NCBI RefSeq assembly: GCF_963082655.1
Contig: NC_081553.1
Coordinates: 14,784,643-14,848,642 of the forward strand
Source of the DNA: Stomoxys calcitrans
Taxonomy: Eukaryota > Arthropoda > Insecta > Diptera > Muscidae
DNA: 64,000 bases
Direction of reading: 5' to 3'
The number at the start of each line of letters is the position of its first letter. Position 1 is the stretch's first letter. Of the stretch, positions 1 to 13,009 are shown in pieces. The notes beneath the pieces were generated by a model that was not told the origin of the DNA, did no database searches, and worked only from the letters and a program-made list of their open reading frames with translations. The position numbers and the translations under genes are program-made.

Positions 1-448
1 GATGAAGAAAAAATGTGAACACATTTCGCAAAAGTGGTACTGTATTCTATAGCAAAATACCAGCGACAATATCCTTCGCAATAATGGAATAGTTATTTTA
101 GCTGCGAATGAACTCAGTACAAGACTTTTGTGCAGACGGTGAGCTTGACCAACACTACAAGTGCCATGGTTCAATGAAGGAAAAGTAGGGCTGGCAAAAT
201 GTCGATGGCACTATCAATATTTTATTTTTGTTAGAATATCGATTGATCTTTTTCCTATCGATACTATCGGCAAAGCTAATTTTTTTGTGCAAAATTTACC
301 AAAACAAAGCGATCCGACTCTGAATGTATCCTATAAGATACATTGAGCTTATAGAGGGCGCAATTTCCGATTGGGCCAAAATTTTGTAAAATAATTTCTC
401 TTATGACTTCTATTTGAATTTTGTTTTATTCGATCTGTGCATTGCTTT

Positions 449-471
449 TATATATATATATATATATATAT
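449..471. repeat. (TA)n microsatellite
   Basis: About eleven uninterrupted TA units in an AT-rich stretch. The rest of 1-540 shows no identifiable feature. Confidence 0.9.
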
Positions 472-544
472 CTCCGGGTTTTTACTTCTCACTTTCAATT
501 AAAATATCGAATATGAAAAATTAAAGATAGTATCGATATTTATT

Positions 545-727
545 ATTAGAAATGTTATAGTTAAGAACCATAACACACCCAAACAGCAAAAAATGACGCG
601 AACTAGCTACATACACAAAATTAGAGTTTCACTAATCACTAATTTTGACAGATGGTGCACCAAATATTTTGTTATTGGGCGACTGCCACTACCTGTAAAT
701 GAATATATCTTGGTTGTATCGATGATT
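545..727 (+). repeat. Dispersed repeat, inverted copy of 22010-22150
   Basis: Shares TTAAGAACCATAACACAC, GCGAACTAGCTACATACACA, AATATTTTGTT and TGCCACTACCTGTAAAT with the reverse complement of 22010-22150. Non-coding; class unknown. Confidence 0.75.
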
Positions 728-1205
728 TCGTTGTTGTTGGACAAATGACCTAACCTTCTTAATTGAACCATGACAAGCGCCAAGAGGACATAAAATGAAA
801 AGTTAATGGCAACTCTGTGAATAAGAGTGATTAGAACTTTACTCAAATCGATTTTTACAGCTTTGGCGCCTGTCAAAATAGGAGTTAAAATTCAAATGAA
901 TTAATTTTCAGTTGTTCTTACTGCCTACACCACTATTGCTTGCCAAGAAAAAGAAAACTGTTAAACCCACTGTTTAGGTTCTGAATCTGGCAATAACCTG
1001 ATAGAGTTATCATACAATCCGATTTTATTTGACTTCCTTTTCTAACGAATGCTTCGTGTATATATATACATTGTTTTGAGGCGAAAAAAACAACTTTCTT
1101 ACCGAAATCGATTTAAATTCTAGTACTGACGTTGACTTTTCGACCGAATAACTGTCAAATCGCATTATAAAAACATTCCGTACAAGTGGTACTAAGTTCT
1201 ATAAA
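728..1205. other. AT-rich spacer, nothing recognised
   Basis: Short overlapping frames only, with no coding signature and no clear repeat boundary. Confidence 0.6.
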
Positions 1206-1655
1206 GGCGCTATTACACGGCATATAGTGACATGCCACTTTTTCTATTCACTTATAATTAAAAATGTTTGTCAAAATTGTCAATTTACATACGATTCATC
1301 ATTTTTGCTATCACACCTGTATGTTATTTTTGTGTGACATAACCTAAAAATTTGAGCAAAATCAAATTTTTTATGCATAATAATTGTTAAAGTTGTGAGT
1401 AAGCTGATTAAATCATAAATTTGTAAAAATAATATTATTTGGAGTTGCTATAATTCGACTGAAAACAAAAAACAGCTGATTTTTTTATGTTTTTGTCAGA
1501 AGGAATAGAGCACGCTCTAATCGAAAAAAATTGCATGTGCCATTTTGAAAAGCGATTTTCATATGTTTGTTTCTTTTGTATCACACGACATGCAAAACTC
1601 AACATGTGCTAAATTTGACATATCATAAGACATTTACATACCGTGTAATAGAGCC
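1206..1655. mobile_element. TTAA-type MITE, copy 1
   Basis: About 450 bp with ends GGCGCTATTACACGGCAT and, inverted, GGCTCTATTACACGGTAT. The right flank is TTAA. It has no coding capacity. It is about 450 bp long and similar throughout to the copy at 22864. TTAA targets are typical of piggyBac-type transposases, so that mobiliser is inferred. Confidence 0.7.
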
Positions 1656-2282
1656 TTAAGCAAAATAGTAGAACATGTCGCTGCGCCAATACAAATTTCG
1701 ATTCAATTAATTACCAATGCAATTAAATGCTCACGAAATGGGCACCAATCAGCTCTGTTTCAATGATGTTGTCTTCGTTGTTGTTGGAATTTTGTTTATG
1801 TTCTGGCAAAGAATAAAGTCCGTCGGTGTCGCTATATTTAATAGGCATTTTCGCAGCGAATGAAGTCAGTTTTGGCTTAAGTTTAAATTTATTTTAATTA
1901 CACTAGGAAATTTAATTAACTTAATTGATTAAAAGTCAAAGTTCTTTAATTAATTTGAGTTAATTCAACTCAAAATTAGCTATTACACTATTGCGAAACC
2001 AAAGTGAGGCGTTTTATGTAAATCGCTTATTAATGGTAAACCAAACATTAGAAAATATTATAGTCATTCAATCGATTTAATTATACTTTTATGAAGTCAT
2101 TATTGAAATATTTCATATTAAAAAGGGGATGGCTATTAGACTTAAAAATGGTTCCACTAAATTCAAATTAAACAATTTTTAAAAGTCTGTATAAAAATTT
2201 TTAACTTTTATAATTACATTGTTTAGAACCGCTTACGACTTTTTTCGACTTGATAAATGCGTACTTTATCAACAAAGATGAG
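1656..2282. other. AT-rich spacer with a repeat relic
   Basis: The piece near 1850-1880 (TTTTCGCAGCGAATGAAGTCAG) also occurs in variants near 100, 6730 and 21680, so an old short repeat is present. The rest is AATTAA-rich and unassigned. Confidence 0.5.
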
Positions 2283-2463
2283 GCGTTGGTTATCCCCGCC
2301 TCAGGATGCACTTATAAGGTGAGGTCATGCGAACAGCTGAGTAAAATTTTTTTTATTTTTGTTTTGATTTTTGCGCGTTGGTTATCCCCTCCTCAGGATG
2401 CACTTATAAGGTGAGGTCATGCGAACAGCTGAGTAAATTTTTTTTATTTTTGTTTTGATTTTA
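2283..2463. repeat. 92-bp tandem duplication
   Basis: Two head-to-tail copies starting GCGTTGGTTATCCCC at 2283 and 2375. They share GGTGAGGTCATGCGAACAGC and a T-rich end. Near identity implies a recent local duplication. Confidence 0.9.
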
Positions 2464-2794
2464 CAGTAAATCCAAATGTCAAAGGCTTGAAAACACAGCT
2501 GTGATTTTTTTCTAAAATCTTAAAAATATGTCCTATTTGATCCGATATTCCACCCATAGGCAACAAAACAGTTTTATAATGATGAAAATTCAAATATAAT
2601 ACACATTTGAAGAAGATAAGTGGTAAAACAAAGTTTATTTCAAAAATCACTTTGACATTTCAATTTACGGCATTTGCTACTCAAAGTACAATAGTTTCGT
2701 TGTAAGCAACTTGGCCATGTAAAAACTTCATATCCAAAAGGTTCTGTGGAGTAGAGTACGGATCTGAGGCAAGGTATCTTTGGCAAAAAAAAAG

Positions 2795-3210
2795 GCAGCT
2801 ACATCCAAATATGGTCCGATCTAAAACTTACACCGTTCAAATATTGGGTGTCATACTGCAACTAACTAAATTTCAGCTAAATCTGATATAAATGCGCCTC
2901 TTATGAGCTCAATACCAAATCAGAACATTGGTCTTTATAGCAGCTATAACCAAATCCGATCTCATTTGACCCGTTCAAGAACTTAACCTGCGTTAAAGAA
3001 ATGCTGATCTGTGCACATTTTCAGCTCATATTAATTTTTGAAGGCTGTAGAGTGATTACAACAGACGGACAGGCTGGCGCATACACGGACAGACACACGA
3101 ATATCGTTAAATCATCGTAGAATTTTAAGGCGATCTGAAATATATATACTTTGTTGAGTCGGAAATTAATATATCCATGTGTTGCAAACGGAATAACTAA
3201 ATGATTATAT
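2795..3210 (+). repeat. Family-1 tandem-core repeat, 3' fragment
   Basis: Holds the closing part of the family: CTGTAGAGTGATTACAACAG, ACGGACAG runs, GAAATATATATACTTTGTTG and CCATGTGTTGCAAACGGAAT. The head is absent. Confidence 0.75.
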
Positions 3211-3689
3211 CTATAGTATGGCGTTGGTTAGATTTTTAAACCATATATCATTAATATGTTGGAAACATTTTTGATATAAAATGATTTTATAAAAATGTTA
3301 AAATCATTCCAACAAATTCCTAATATATTCTTAGCTTCCATGGTACAATTAAGAGGTAGTGTCATTAGCACAACAACAAAAATCTACCCCCAACAAGACT
3401 ACCTTGAGTGGCAATTGCCATAAATAAAAATGTCAAAGTGTTTTCAAAATAAAGGTTGTTTTACAAAATATATTAATTCATCGTGGGGATAGACCTACTG
3501 TTTTATTTAAAGCTTAACAAATACAGTAGATCATAATACAAAACAACAATTGAAAATGCAAACATCAAAATAAATCAAAAAAAACTCTGAAAACAAAAAA
3601 CAGCTGATTGTATATTGCCATCTGTTTGAATTTATTGGGACTAACCGGCAACCATTTGCCGGTTAAGAATGGTAGTTAGAATAAGCAAT

Positions 3690-3780
3690 AAAACCGGTAT
3701 TCACAAAATTTAATGTAGATTTAAAACTGTCAAATTAATAATTTTAAGGCTCCGTTAAGACTTGTGAATATGGCCGTAAG
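3690..3780. repeat. Short palindromic repeat, uninterrupted copy
   Basis: ACCGGTATTCACAAAATTTA at the left and AAGACTTGTGAATATGG at the right are inverted. Same family as the interrupted copies at 14735 and 39925. Confidence 0.6.
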
Positions 3781-4167
3781 CTTATTCATATGTCCGAAAA
3801 ACAATTTCCTTCAACAAGAAGAATATCGTAAACGGCTGAACCGTCAATTTAATTTACTTCATAACTATTGTAATTTTATTGAATGGGCTCTAAAAGGGCC
3901 TGAAAATTACAACATTCAAAAATAAAATAAAAAAAGGTGTCAGGTCACAGGGGGTCGTCCCGCCCCAAAAAAAGAAAACCACTCAAACGGACATACATGT
4001 CCGTTGCCTCGATTGGGGCTATATTGGACTCATATGAAAGGTAATTACGAGTAGAATACGAAATACACAAATTTAATGATATATGAGGACTGATCAAGAA
4101 ACAACCTTTATTTAAAATTTCGTAAGTTACGTGCACAGAAAAAATTAAAATCGGTTTCAGTCATAAC

Positions 4168-5185
4168 AAGTAAAAAAGCGTTAAATTCGGCCGGGCAGAA
4201 CTTTGGATACCCACCACCTCGGCTATATATGTAAACCACCTTTCGTCGTAATCCGGTGAAAAATGCATAATTTATGGTCCCATAGCAGCTTTATTGAAAG
4301 GTGGTCCGATTTGGACCAAATTCGACACGGATATTGAGAGGTCTAATAAGTACAAGTCACTGTTAAATTTTGTAGAACAAAATATTGGTCTTTTTGGTAG
4401 CTATATCCAAATATAGACCGATTTGAACCATATACGACATGGATGTCGAAAAGCCTAACATAAGCCACTGTGTCAAATTTCAGCGAAATCGGAATGCCTT
4501 TAATCGGGATATTGATCTATATGGCAGCTAAATCCAAATCTGAACCGAAATAGGCCAAATTGAAGAGGGCTGTAGAAAGGACCTAACACAACTCACTGCC
4601 CAACATTTTTGCGAAATCGGACAATAAATGCGCCTTTTATGGGGCCAAAACCCTATAACGAGAGATCGGTCTATATGGCAGCTATATCCAAACCTGAACC
4701 GATCTGAGCCAAATTGAAGAAGAATATTGAAGGGCCTAACACAGCTCACTGTCCCAAATTTCGACGAAATCGGACAATAAATGCTACTTTAAATCGAGAG
4801 ATCGTTCTATATGGCAGCTATATCCAAATCTGGACCGATCTGGGCTAAATTGAAAATGGATGTCGAAGGGTTTAACACAACACACTGTCCCAAATTTTGG
4901 CAAAATCGGACAATATATGCGCATTTTGTGGCGCAAGACCCTAAATTAGCGGATCGGTCTATATGACACCTAAATCCAAATTTGGGCCGATCTGGGCCAA
5001 ATTAAAGAAGGATAACGAATGGCCCAAAAGCAGCTTACTGTCATAAATTTCAGCAAAATTTGATAATAAATGTGGATTTTATGGGCCCAAGACCTTAAAT
5101 CGGTGGATCGTCTTTATGGGTGCTATAACAAGATGTAGTCCGATATAGCCCATCTTCAAACTTAACCTGCTTATGGACAAAAAAA
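4168..5185 (+). repeat. Family-1 tandem-core repeat
   Basis: Head TTCGGCCGGGCAGAACTTTG at 4187, followed by GGATACCCACCACCTCGG, then about six units of roughly 150 bp with ATCGGTCTATATGGCAGCTA and ACTCACTGTCCCAAATTTC. It stops at AACCTGCTTATGGAC without the usual closing GGTGGTGGGTATAA. Open frames across it come from the repeat unit. Confidence 0.9.
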
Positions 5186-6200
5186 AGTGTTTTAAAGGAA
5201 AACATTTTTCATTTCAATTCAATTTTTAATTGAAAAAATTTGGTGATATTTTTTCTCTGTACTTCACAGAAGAAAATAAAAATTGAGTTCAATCACGAAA
5301 TTAATTGATCCAATTAACTTTTTAATTGAATCTGCCTTAATTACGAACATGATAATATAAATCACAGTTTTTGAAAAAGGCGATTAAAGAATTTTCAATT
5401 AAAAAAATTGCGCATTCAATTAAAGATATGATTAATTGATCCTATTAAAATTGGGTAAAATTATTGATATTTCCAAATTTCCAATGAATTGTTTGATTGA
5501 TTTGATCAATTAAAAACATATTGAAAATATGCAAATTATGTTTTCAAATTTTTGCAAAAAGCGCCCTATATTGGGCACACCATCGATTTCCATACAACTT
5601 GGTTAACATATGTTAAGCTTCTGGAAAACAAATTTGAGTTTTATGGTTGGTCCCATTATCAAGGTTGTCCGGTGATAATGAAACCTTTCTGTTAAGTCAT
5701 TAATATGCATATATTGATGATAAATAATATTAAAATTGTGTCTAGAAATTTAATAAGGTAGTCGAAAAACTGTTTGTATGGGAGTTTTCTCTTATACATG
5801 GAAAATCTTTATCAAAATTTCAAGCAGCTGGATTTTTTCAAAAAAGAACTTTATGGGGGTCCAACCAACAATACAAAATAACGGCACGGTTTTTTAAAAA
5901 AAATCCAATTCAAAAATGAACTTATCGTCAAAAGCCTAAGGTTAAAATTTCAATTGAAAAAAATGATTGATTCAATTAATTTTTTTGAAAATGATAAAAA
6001 TTTCAATTACAATGGTAAGTGAAAACAATTTCAGATTCAATTAAAATTTATTAAATCAATAAATTTTTTAATAGGAAATCATTTTTTAATAGGAAATCAC
6101 TATCGTGATTAAAAAAAATCAGATTTAATTAAAAAGATGATAGATTCAATTAATTTTTTAATTGAAAAGGTTTTTTTTTCAATTAAAAATATAATGGAAA
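5186..6200. other. AATTGA-rich low-complexity region
   Basis: About 1 kb dominated by variants of TTCAATTAAAAAATTGA in both orientations. It is neither a clean microsatellite nor a gene. Possibly decayed palindromic repeats. Confidence 0.6.
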
Positions 6201-7321
6201 AAATTTTCCATTTTCTCATTTCTTTTTGTTATGTTGGTACACGTATCTGTAAAAACCAAAATGGCTGTTGGTATTATCAGAGAAAAAGGTCAGTTGTGTT
6301 TTGGTGTGCTTTTCCATTTTTTACTATTCCAAAAAATGGATCAGAAATGTTTTGGGGATTGGAAAAAACTGAAAAAAAAATATCTGAGGGGATTGCTTTG
6401 AAGGCGACATGATAGTTATTGTTGAATAAATAAATACTTCCTGGAAAAATTTGAAAGAAAGGTTATTTTTTTATCAGACCTCGAATGTGGGAAAACTTTT
6501 TTATATAAAATGATTTTTTGAAAATGTTTTAACTCATTCTAACAAATTTCATATGTTGTCGCTGCGTCTTATTAATAGCAAATGTAATTAATTCCTCACG
6601 AACTGGGCCACAGATAACTCTGTTTCCATGTGGATGGTTTTGATGTGTACCGTTGTATGACTTTTGTTTGTGTTATATCGGCCAATAGAATGCGGCAAAC
6701 TTCGCAATCAATTAATAGACTATTTTTCGTGCGAATCAACTTAGTACTATGCTTAAGGGTTAATTTTATTATAGCCGAGTTCAACCGGCATACCTAAGTT
6801 CTCTCTTCTTGTGCAAGGCTGAACACCTTTCATGTGGTCAACATCAATGAGGATATAACCAATGCTGCAAAATTTTTCTGATCTGCAAGTCAATCTTCTA
6901 AATAGGATTCGAACTAGAGCGTTTAGTGTCATGATTAGAGGACATGATAAACCATAGAAAAAATTAAAATTTTTCTAGAATAAAAATTCAAAGAAAAATC
7001 TTATTTTAAAATAAATTAATGAAAACTTTGCATGAAGATAGGAAAGCGGAATGATTTTCTATTCAAGTAAAATTTCAATAAAATAAATTGAAAAAAAAAA
7101 TATTAATTTTTTTAAAAACTAAATTTTTCTTACAATATCTGTTGTCGAAGAAAAATTTCTTAAATGTGATAAAAAATCACATTTTCTAGTTCCCAATTTT
7201 TATGAAATTTTTCGGAAAATTTAATTATAATAAAATTTTTCTCTAATACTGTTTATTGGACACAATTATGTATTCTAGAAAATTAGAAAAAAAAAATGAA
7301 TCAAAATTTTTTTAGAATAGA
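6201..7321. other. AT-rich spacer with short repeat relics
   Basis: 6545-6790 resembles 1675-1880 (TTAATAGCAAATGTAATTAA-like blocks and GCGAATCAACTTAGTACTA). No gene. Confidence 0.5.
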
Positions 7322-7755
7322 AAAAGTTGAGGCGTATGTAGTGTGTCGTAATGTTTTGGGCAGGCTATGGAGATCGCGATTTCAATGCTGACCAAGGCAT
7401 CTCATCAGTCCAACCAGCCCCAAAAAAAAATTACATGCTTTCAACTACTCACTAATTAGTGACCTGTGCAATGGTAGAAACATGCCTTCATGTTAGATGT
7501 TCTTTTGGAGTTAGAGATATTGACGGTTGGGTTTTACCTTTCTTACTGCGCTCAAAGAATAGTACCCTGATATGAGCTAATGTTTGTCTGGAAAAAGCCA
7601 TACTTCTACCATTGCATAGCTCTCTAATTAGTGAGTAATTGAAGGCATGTTATATTTTTTGGGGCTGATTGGACTGATGAGATGCCTTGGTTGGCATTGA
7701 AATCGCGATCTCCATAGCCTGCTCTATACATTACAACACAACACATATGCTTAAC
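7322..7755. mobile_element. Foldback element with about 165-bp inverted arms
   Basis: The left arm 7326-7490 and the inverted right arm 7585-7752 share long identical blocks, for example GGCTATGGAGATCGCGATTT, AAGGCATCTCATCAGTCCAA and ACTCACTAATTAG, around a loop of about 95 bp. The arms diverge by scattered substitutions. No ORF in arms or loop. Confidence 0.85.
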
Positions 7756-10130
7756 TTTTTCTTTTTTAAATAAATAGTTGGAGTTTTGTTTCATAATAAA
7801 AATAAAAACAAATAAAAAAAACTTATTTTAAACTTAAAACTTATGGATTCCCAAAAATATTCTAAGAACAAACAAGGGAAAGCGCAAACACCAGAAACAC
7901 AAATTTTTATTATTAAAAAAAATTATAAATTAAATCTATTTTAAAGATATTAAAATATTTTGTTCCAAATTCAAAAATGTAACCAATTGGGCCCCATATA
8001 AATATTTTTGTCAAAAGCACAATTTCTTAAATAAATTTCTACAAATTATTGTTTTTTTTTTTTAAATTTTCCTTTAACATTTTTTAAAATCCAAATGGTC
8101 TTTATTACTAAATGTTTCCATCATAGTCATTATTCAAATTTTTAGTTGAGTGGCAATAGCGATTCATTTAGACAAAAGTAAAAAAAAAATTACAAAATCA
8201 CCAAAGAGTAAATCACTAAAATTTGACACAATTTTTTTAAATTGCAATGGTGTCAATGTCATATTTTGCATCACATGTCTTGCTATTCCGTATTCCTTTA
8301 AGTTTTTTGTCATTTTTTTTTTTTTTAATTTATTTTCGGCTTTTAAGTGACTTTGTAAAAATTTAAGTTGTGAAATCGAGTTGGAGACATATATAAGAAC
8401 CCGTTTTCACAAGACTGACAATAAAACTACCACTGATTGCCAGATCAACAATATAAACAATTTATGTTAATTATCATATTTGTCTACAACTTCGAGGAAT
8501 TCGATTTTTGTTATTTTTGTTTTACATGGTATCACTATATTTTGCACTTACCATTTTGTTAGTAAAAGTTAAAGGAAATTAACCAAATAAGTGAAATAAT
8601 GCCCAGTTATCCTTCTTTGTCTTCTTGGTGATTTTCTATGTTATTTAATTCACTCTGTGTTTTTGTATGGGGGTGGGGAAACAAGAGATTTGTTTGTTTT
8701 TTCTATTTTCACAGAAATTTTTCGAAAAAAAATCACTTGTATTTGTTGTTAGTTTTTGCACTTTTATTTGTAGTTTTAGTGGCGAGTTGTTTTTGCGTGT
8801 GTTTAAATTCAAATTTTAACACTTTTCTGTAGAGCGAAAATATATTCCTGATTTCCAGACGATAAGTGTAACTTTGAATACTGTTTGCTGCTGCTTTCGA
8901 TTTATTCACAATTTCTAATTTTTTTAAATTTTTTTCTATTTTCTTTTATTTTTCTCTGTTTTAGATTTTCTTCTTTTCTTTTTTTTTGGCGCTGTGTAAA
9001 GAAAATCTTTGCAAGCCCAATTTCGTAAGAAAATTTCAAAAAAAAAAAACTATTTCTTTTATTACAAAATCTCAGAGTCAAAAAGTGTTATTCCACAGAC
9101 AGACAAAACACAACGTTTCCGTTCACATCCAAATCACTGTAATACGTTTCATTTCGCTTTGTTGCTTTACTTTTATATGGGCTCATACAGACTCAGTTTG
9201 GCTTGAGCCAAGTTTTCAAAATTCTGAGTGTAAAATGGCAATCGCAAAAGAGTCTCAGAGCGCCAGCTAGTGCGTTTTGCCTTTGTGTTAGGCTATGCTG
9301 TTACTAACAACACCTCAACAGCATAGGCCAAGAAGAGAAAGAGCCAATAAGTGTTGAGATTTCTTGCATGGGTATTAGTTTGATGAGTAACAAAATCATA
9401 TCTTGAAAATTTGCTCTCCCTTTAAAAACTAAGCTTGGGCTTGTATATGTATTCACACACTGTTCATGTTTCAGTGTCTCTCTTTAAAGATTAAGTCTGA
9501 GATTTTTCTGTGTATAACAGTTTTAGGCAACATATGAGAATATGGAGATTTATTGACATATAAAGTTTCAAGAGGCAGAGAATGGACCAATAATTGCCAG
9601 CATGCGGTGAGTATGGACACTTGTTTCTCAAAAGCTTGAGATTTTTGTGGAAAGTTTATATACAAGTTTGGCATATAGGTTTTTGGGTTTAGTGTTTATT
9701 ATTGCCTTTATTTTAGTAAAAAAATTACACGCACAAACAAATACATAAATAAAATTTGATGATTATGTACCGGTGCGTGCAACTAAATGTGAATGCCTTG
9801 GTGTTTGGCAAATCTATTGATAATGACCTTTGATTTGAATATCTGACATAGTCCTTAATGCTTGACAGTATATGCCTACTAAGGCTACATAGTATGTTAT
9901 TCAAATACAGAACGTCTATAGCCTCAAATGTGGGTGGCTGACGTAGGGGATGATGGAAAATAAATACGTAGCAGTTGTAAGTGGCTTTCACTTAGGAAAA
10001 CGCAAGACAATCTTGGTATCTTCTTCATCTCAACTGTGGACATTGAGGTACATATCTAAGCTAAAGCGTGCAGCGAGTTCCACATAAGAAATATTATTAT
10101 TTTAGGAAAGATAACATATTCTGAAAAAAT
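7756..10130. other. Long AT-rich stretch, no repeat or gene recognised
   Basis: Mostly poly-T and poly-A rich. Short frames near 8150, 8640 and 8990 have homopolymer-driven composition and are not accepted. A 12-bp stem (GGCTATGCTGTT with AACAGCATAGGCC) lies at 9292-9333 in a less AT-rich island. This is the most unique-looking intergenic DNA here. Confidence 0.5.
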
Positions 10131-11345
10131 AACAAGTAATAAGGCATTAAGTTCGGCCGGGTCGAACTTTGGATACCCACCACCTCGGGTAAATATGTAA
10201 ACCCCCTTTCGTTACAATCCGGTGAAAATTGGATAACATATGTACCACATTCGGCACGGATATTGAGTGATCTTAAAAATATAACTGTTAGATTTTGTAT
10301 TTCTATTTCACTGTTGAATTTCTATTCCAAATTTCAACAAAATCGGGTAGTAAATAAAGCTTTTATGACCTTCAGACCCTTAATCGGCACGTCTGTCTAC
10401 ATGACTGCTATATCTAAATACCGTCCGATCTTTACCATATATGGCTCGGATGGCGAGGGCCAAACTGTTTCAAATTTCAGCGAAATCGGATAAAACATAA
10501 AGCTTTTATACGCTTCAGACTTTTTATCGGGAGATCGGTCTGTATGGCAGCTATATCTAAATATAGTCCGATCCGAACCATATTTGGGACGGATGTCGGG
10601 AGACCTAAAGCTACCCACTGTTTCAAATTTCAGCGAAATCGGGTAATAAATAGAGCTTTTATGGACTTCAGACCCTTTATCGGTAGATCGGTCTATTTGG
10701 CAGCTATATCTAAATATAGTCCGATCTGAACCATATTTGGGTGGAGGCGTAGAACTACGCACTGTTTCAAATTTCAGCATAATCGGATCTAAAATTAAGC
10801 TTTTATGGCCTATAGACCCTTTATCTGGAGATCGGTCTATATGGCAGCTATACCTAAATATGGTCCGATTTGATTTGATTTACGTCAGATGTCAGGAGGC
10901 TTATATTAACCCTCTGTTTCAAATTTCAGCGAAATCGGGTAATAAATAAAGCAGATCGGTCTATATGGCAGCTGTATCTTAATATAGTCCGATCTGAACC
11001 ATATTTGGGGTAGTTGGGAGGCTTAAAACTACTCACTGTTTCAAATTTCAGCCAAATCGGATGAAAAATAAAGCATTTATGGGCATTAGATCCTTTATCG
11101 GAAAATCGGTCTATATAGCAACTATATCCAAATATGGTCTAATTTCGCCAGTTCAAGAACTTAACCAGCGTGCATCAAAAAGACGTATCTGTGTCAAATT
11201 TCAGCTCAATATCACAATTTTTGAGGGCTGTAGAGTGAATACAACAGACGGACGGACAGACACACGGAACTCGTTAAATCGTCTTAGAATTTTACGACGG
11301 TCCGAAATATATATACTTTGTAGGGTCGGAAATTGATATTTCCAT
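10131..11345 (+). repeat. Family-1 tandem-core repeat, nearly complete
   Basis: Head TTCGGCCGGGTCGAACTTTG at about 10152; seven or so units of about 150 bp (AGATCGGTCTATATGGCAGC, TTTCAAATTTCAGCGAAATC); closing part with ACAGACGGACGGACAGACAC and ATATATACTTTGTAGGGTCG. The end is cut at 11345 by a family-3 repeat. Confidence 0.92.
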
Positions 11346-11500
11346 GTGTTGCAAATGGATCATAGGCACTCAGTATTTGTGCAAGAGCCGGTGCCACCCG
11401 ACCTCTCACTCCCCACTGATTGTCTGCGACTCCGTATGGAGCATTCCACTATCCGCAACCGTAAGCTCGAAGCTAAGCTTCTTGTAACAGCAAACGTGTT
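11346..11500 (+). repeat. Family-3 repeat fragment
   Basis: Contains CACTCAGTATTTGTGCAAGA, GCCGGTGCC, TATGGAGCATTCCACTATCC and CAACCGTAAGCTCGAAGCTA, shared with 25535, 33066, 42063, 44470 and 57915. 11501-12106 that follows has no recognised feature. Confidence 0.75.
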
Positions 11501-12106
11501 CTTTGGTCTGCCCCTGCTACGTTGCCTTTGGGGATTCCACCGAAGAGCTGAGTGTGCAGTTTCATATCATCACCTACCCCAGCCAGACATACTTTCGTCC
11601 GTTTTATCGTCGGGTATTGTTTGTCGACCTATTATATTCCATTCCTAATTTTCAATATTCTTCGAAGAAATCTGTTTACGAACAATAATTATTCTCTTGT
11701 GTCTCTCCTACTAGGGAAAAACGGTAAATATTTGGGCATATAAACGAGTGATGTGCAAAAATACTCACACTATTGCACATTACTGTGCACGTAGACACAA
11801 AAAATAATCCCAAACCATGCGCTGGCTCATAGACTGGGTAAAGAGCAGTCAGCCTGTTGAGCAGCTCGGTCGAGTACGGATGTTAACTTCGAGAGTTAAC
11901 ATTTTTAAAGTTTCACCTTAGGTACATAAAGGTTGGTATATCCAATGACAAAAAAATTATAGCAACTGACAAATGACTGCCAGGTACAAGAAAACACCAC
12001 AACAATTTCTAAGGCACATCGCAAATTAGCTATTTAAATGTGCAAAAACAAGAACTCCCTTAAGTAATTTTTTTTTTATTATATCATAACGAACGCAGCA
12101 GATCAT

Positions 12107-12862
12107 TATAAGGGAGATTTTTTAGCTATTATCTTTTTGACAACAGTGGTTTAAACAGATGATGCACGTTTCGGGTTTTGTTACACTATCAAACATCTTC
12201 AATTCGGTCTATAATTTAACCATGAATCGTCTTACAAACGAACAGCGCTCGCAAATTATTGCATTTTATTATAAAAATGTGTGCTCTGTTAAGAAAGTTC
12301 ATCGCGCGCTCCTTCCATTGAGAGCGACGAAGCTCATTTTTGGCTCAATGCGTACGTAAATAAGCGGAATTATCAATTTTTGAGCGGTTGCATTGCAAGA
12401 GCTACCAATGCATCCAGAAAGTCACAGTTTGGTGCGGTTTATGGGCTGGTGGCATCAATGGACCGTACTTCTTCACACATAACAATGTACTTATTGAAAG
12501 GCGAGTTCAGTGAACATTTTATTTCACGTTCGGGACCTGTCAATTGGCCAACTAGATCGTGCGATTTAACGCCTTTAGACTCTTTTTTGTGGGACTAAAC
12601 AGACAAGCCCGCTTCAATTGGAAGACAACATTGAAGCATTTATTCGTGAGTAAACGGCCGAAATGTTGGAGAGGGTATGCCAAAATTAGACTAAGTGGAT
12701 GGAGACGCAGTCAGGGTCAACATATGAGAGGCAGTCACGATCAACATTTGCATAAAATAATCTTCAAACATTAAATTATATGGACCGTACTATCGATTCA
12801 ATAAAGAATTTCTAAATTTTTTTAAAAAACTTTCCTATAGTTTTCAAAAAATCACCTTTAAA
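12107..12862 (+). mobile_element. Internally deleted Tc1/mariner-superfamily element
   Basis: The left end (AGGGAGATTTTTT) and right end (AAAAAATCACCTT near 12848-12860) are inverted copies. Between them lies a shortened transposase gene. The left end matches the start of the second relic at 16354, so these are the same family. Confidence 0.75.
12222..12774 (+). pseudogene. Broken Tc1/mariner-type transposase
   Basis: Starts MNRLTNEQRSQIIAFYYKN, an N-terminal helix-turn-helix typical of the family. It then jumps at once to catalytic-domain pieces in other frames: a GEFSEHFISRSGPVNWP stretch and SCDLTPLDSFLWD, which contains one catalytic Asp, and a C-terminus ending in IIFKH. A large internal deletion, several frameshifts and stops make it inactive. 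Confidence 0.85.
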
Positions 12863-13009
12863 AAACCATAAAAGAGTTGTGCTAAAATGGAAATCCTTTA
12901 ATATAATTGTCATCTGCTTAAAATTGGTAAAAGTTGAAGTTTGAATGTTAATACAACATTAAACTGAACTTGGCATCCTTTTCAGTATACACCATCTATT
13001 TTAATACTA

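Noticed and set aside
8986..9270. 94-codon frame in AT-rich DNA
   Set aside because: Driven by A and T runs, overlaps another frame, and shows no recognisable domain.
10397..10780. 127-codon minus-strand frame
   Set aside because: Lies wholly inside the family-1 tandem core; its protein is a periodic copy of the unit.
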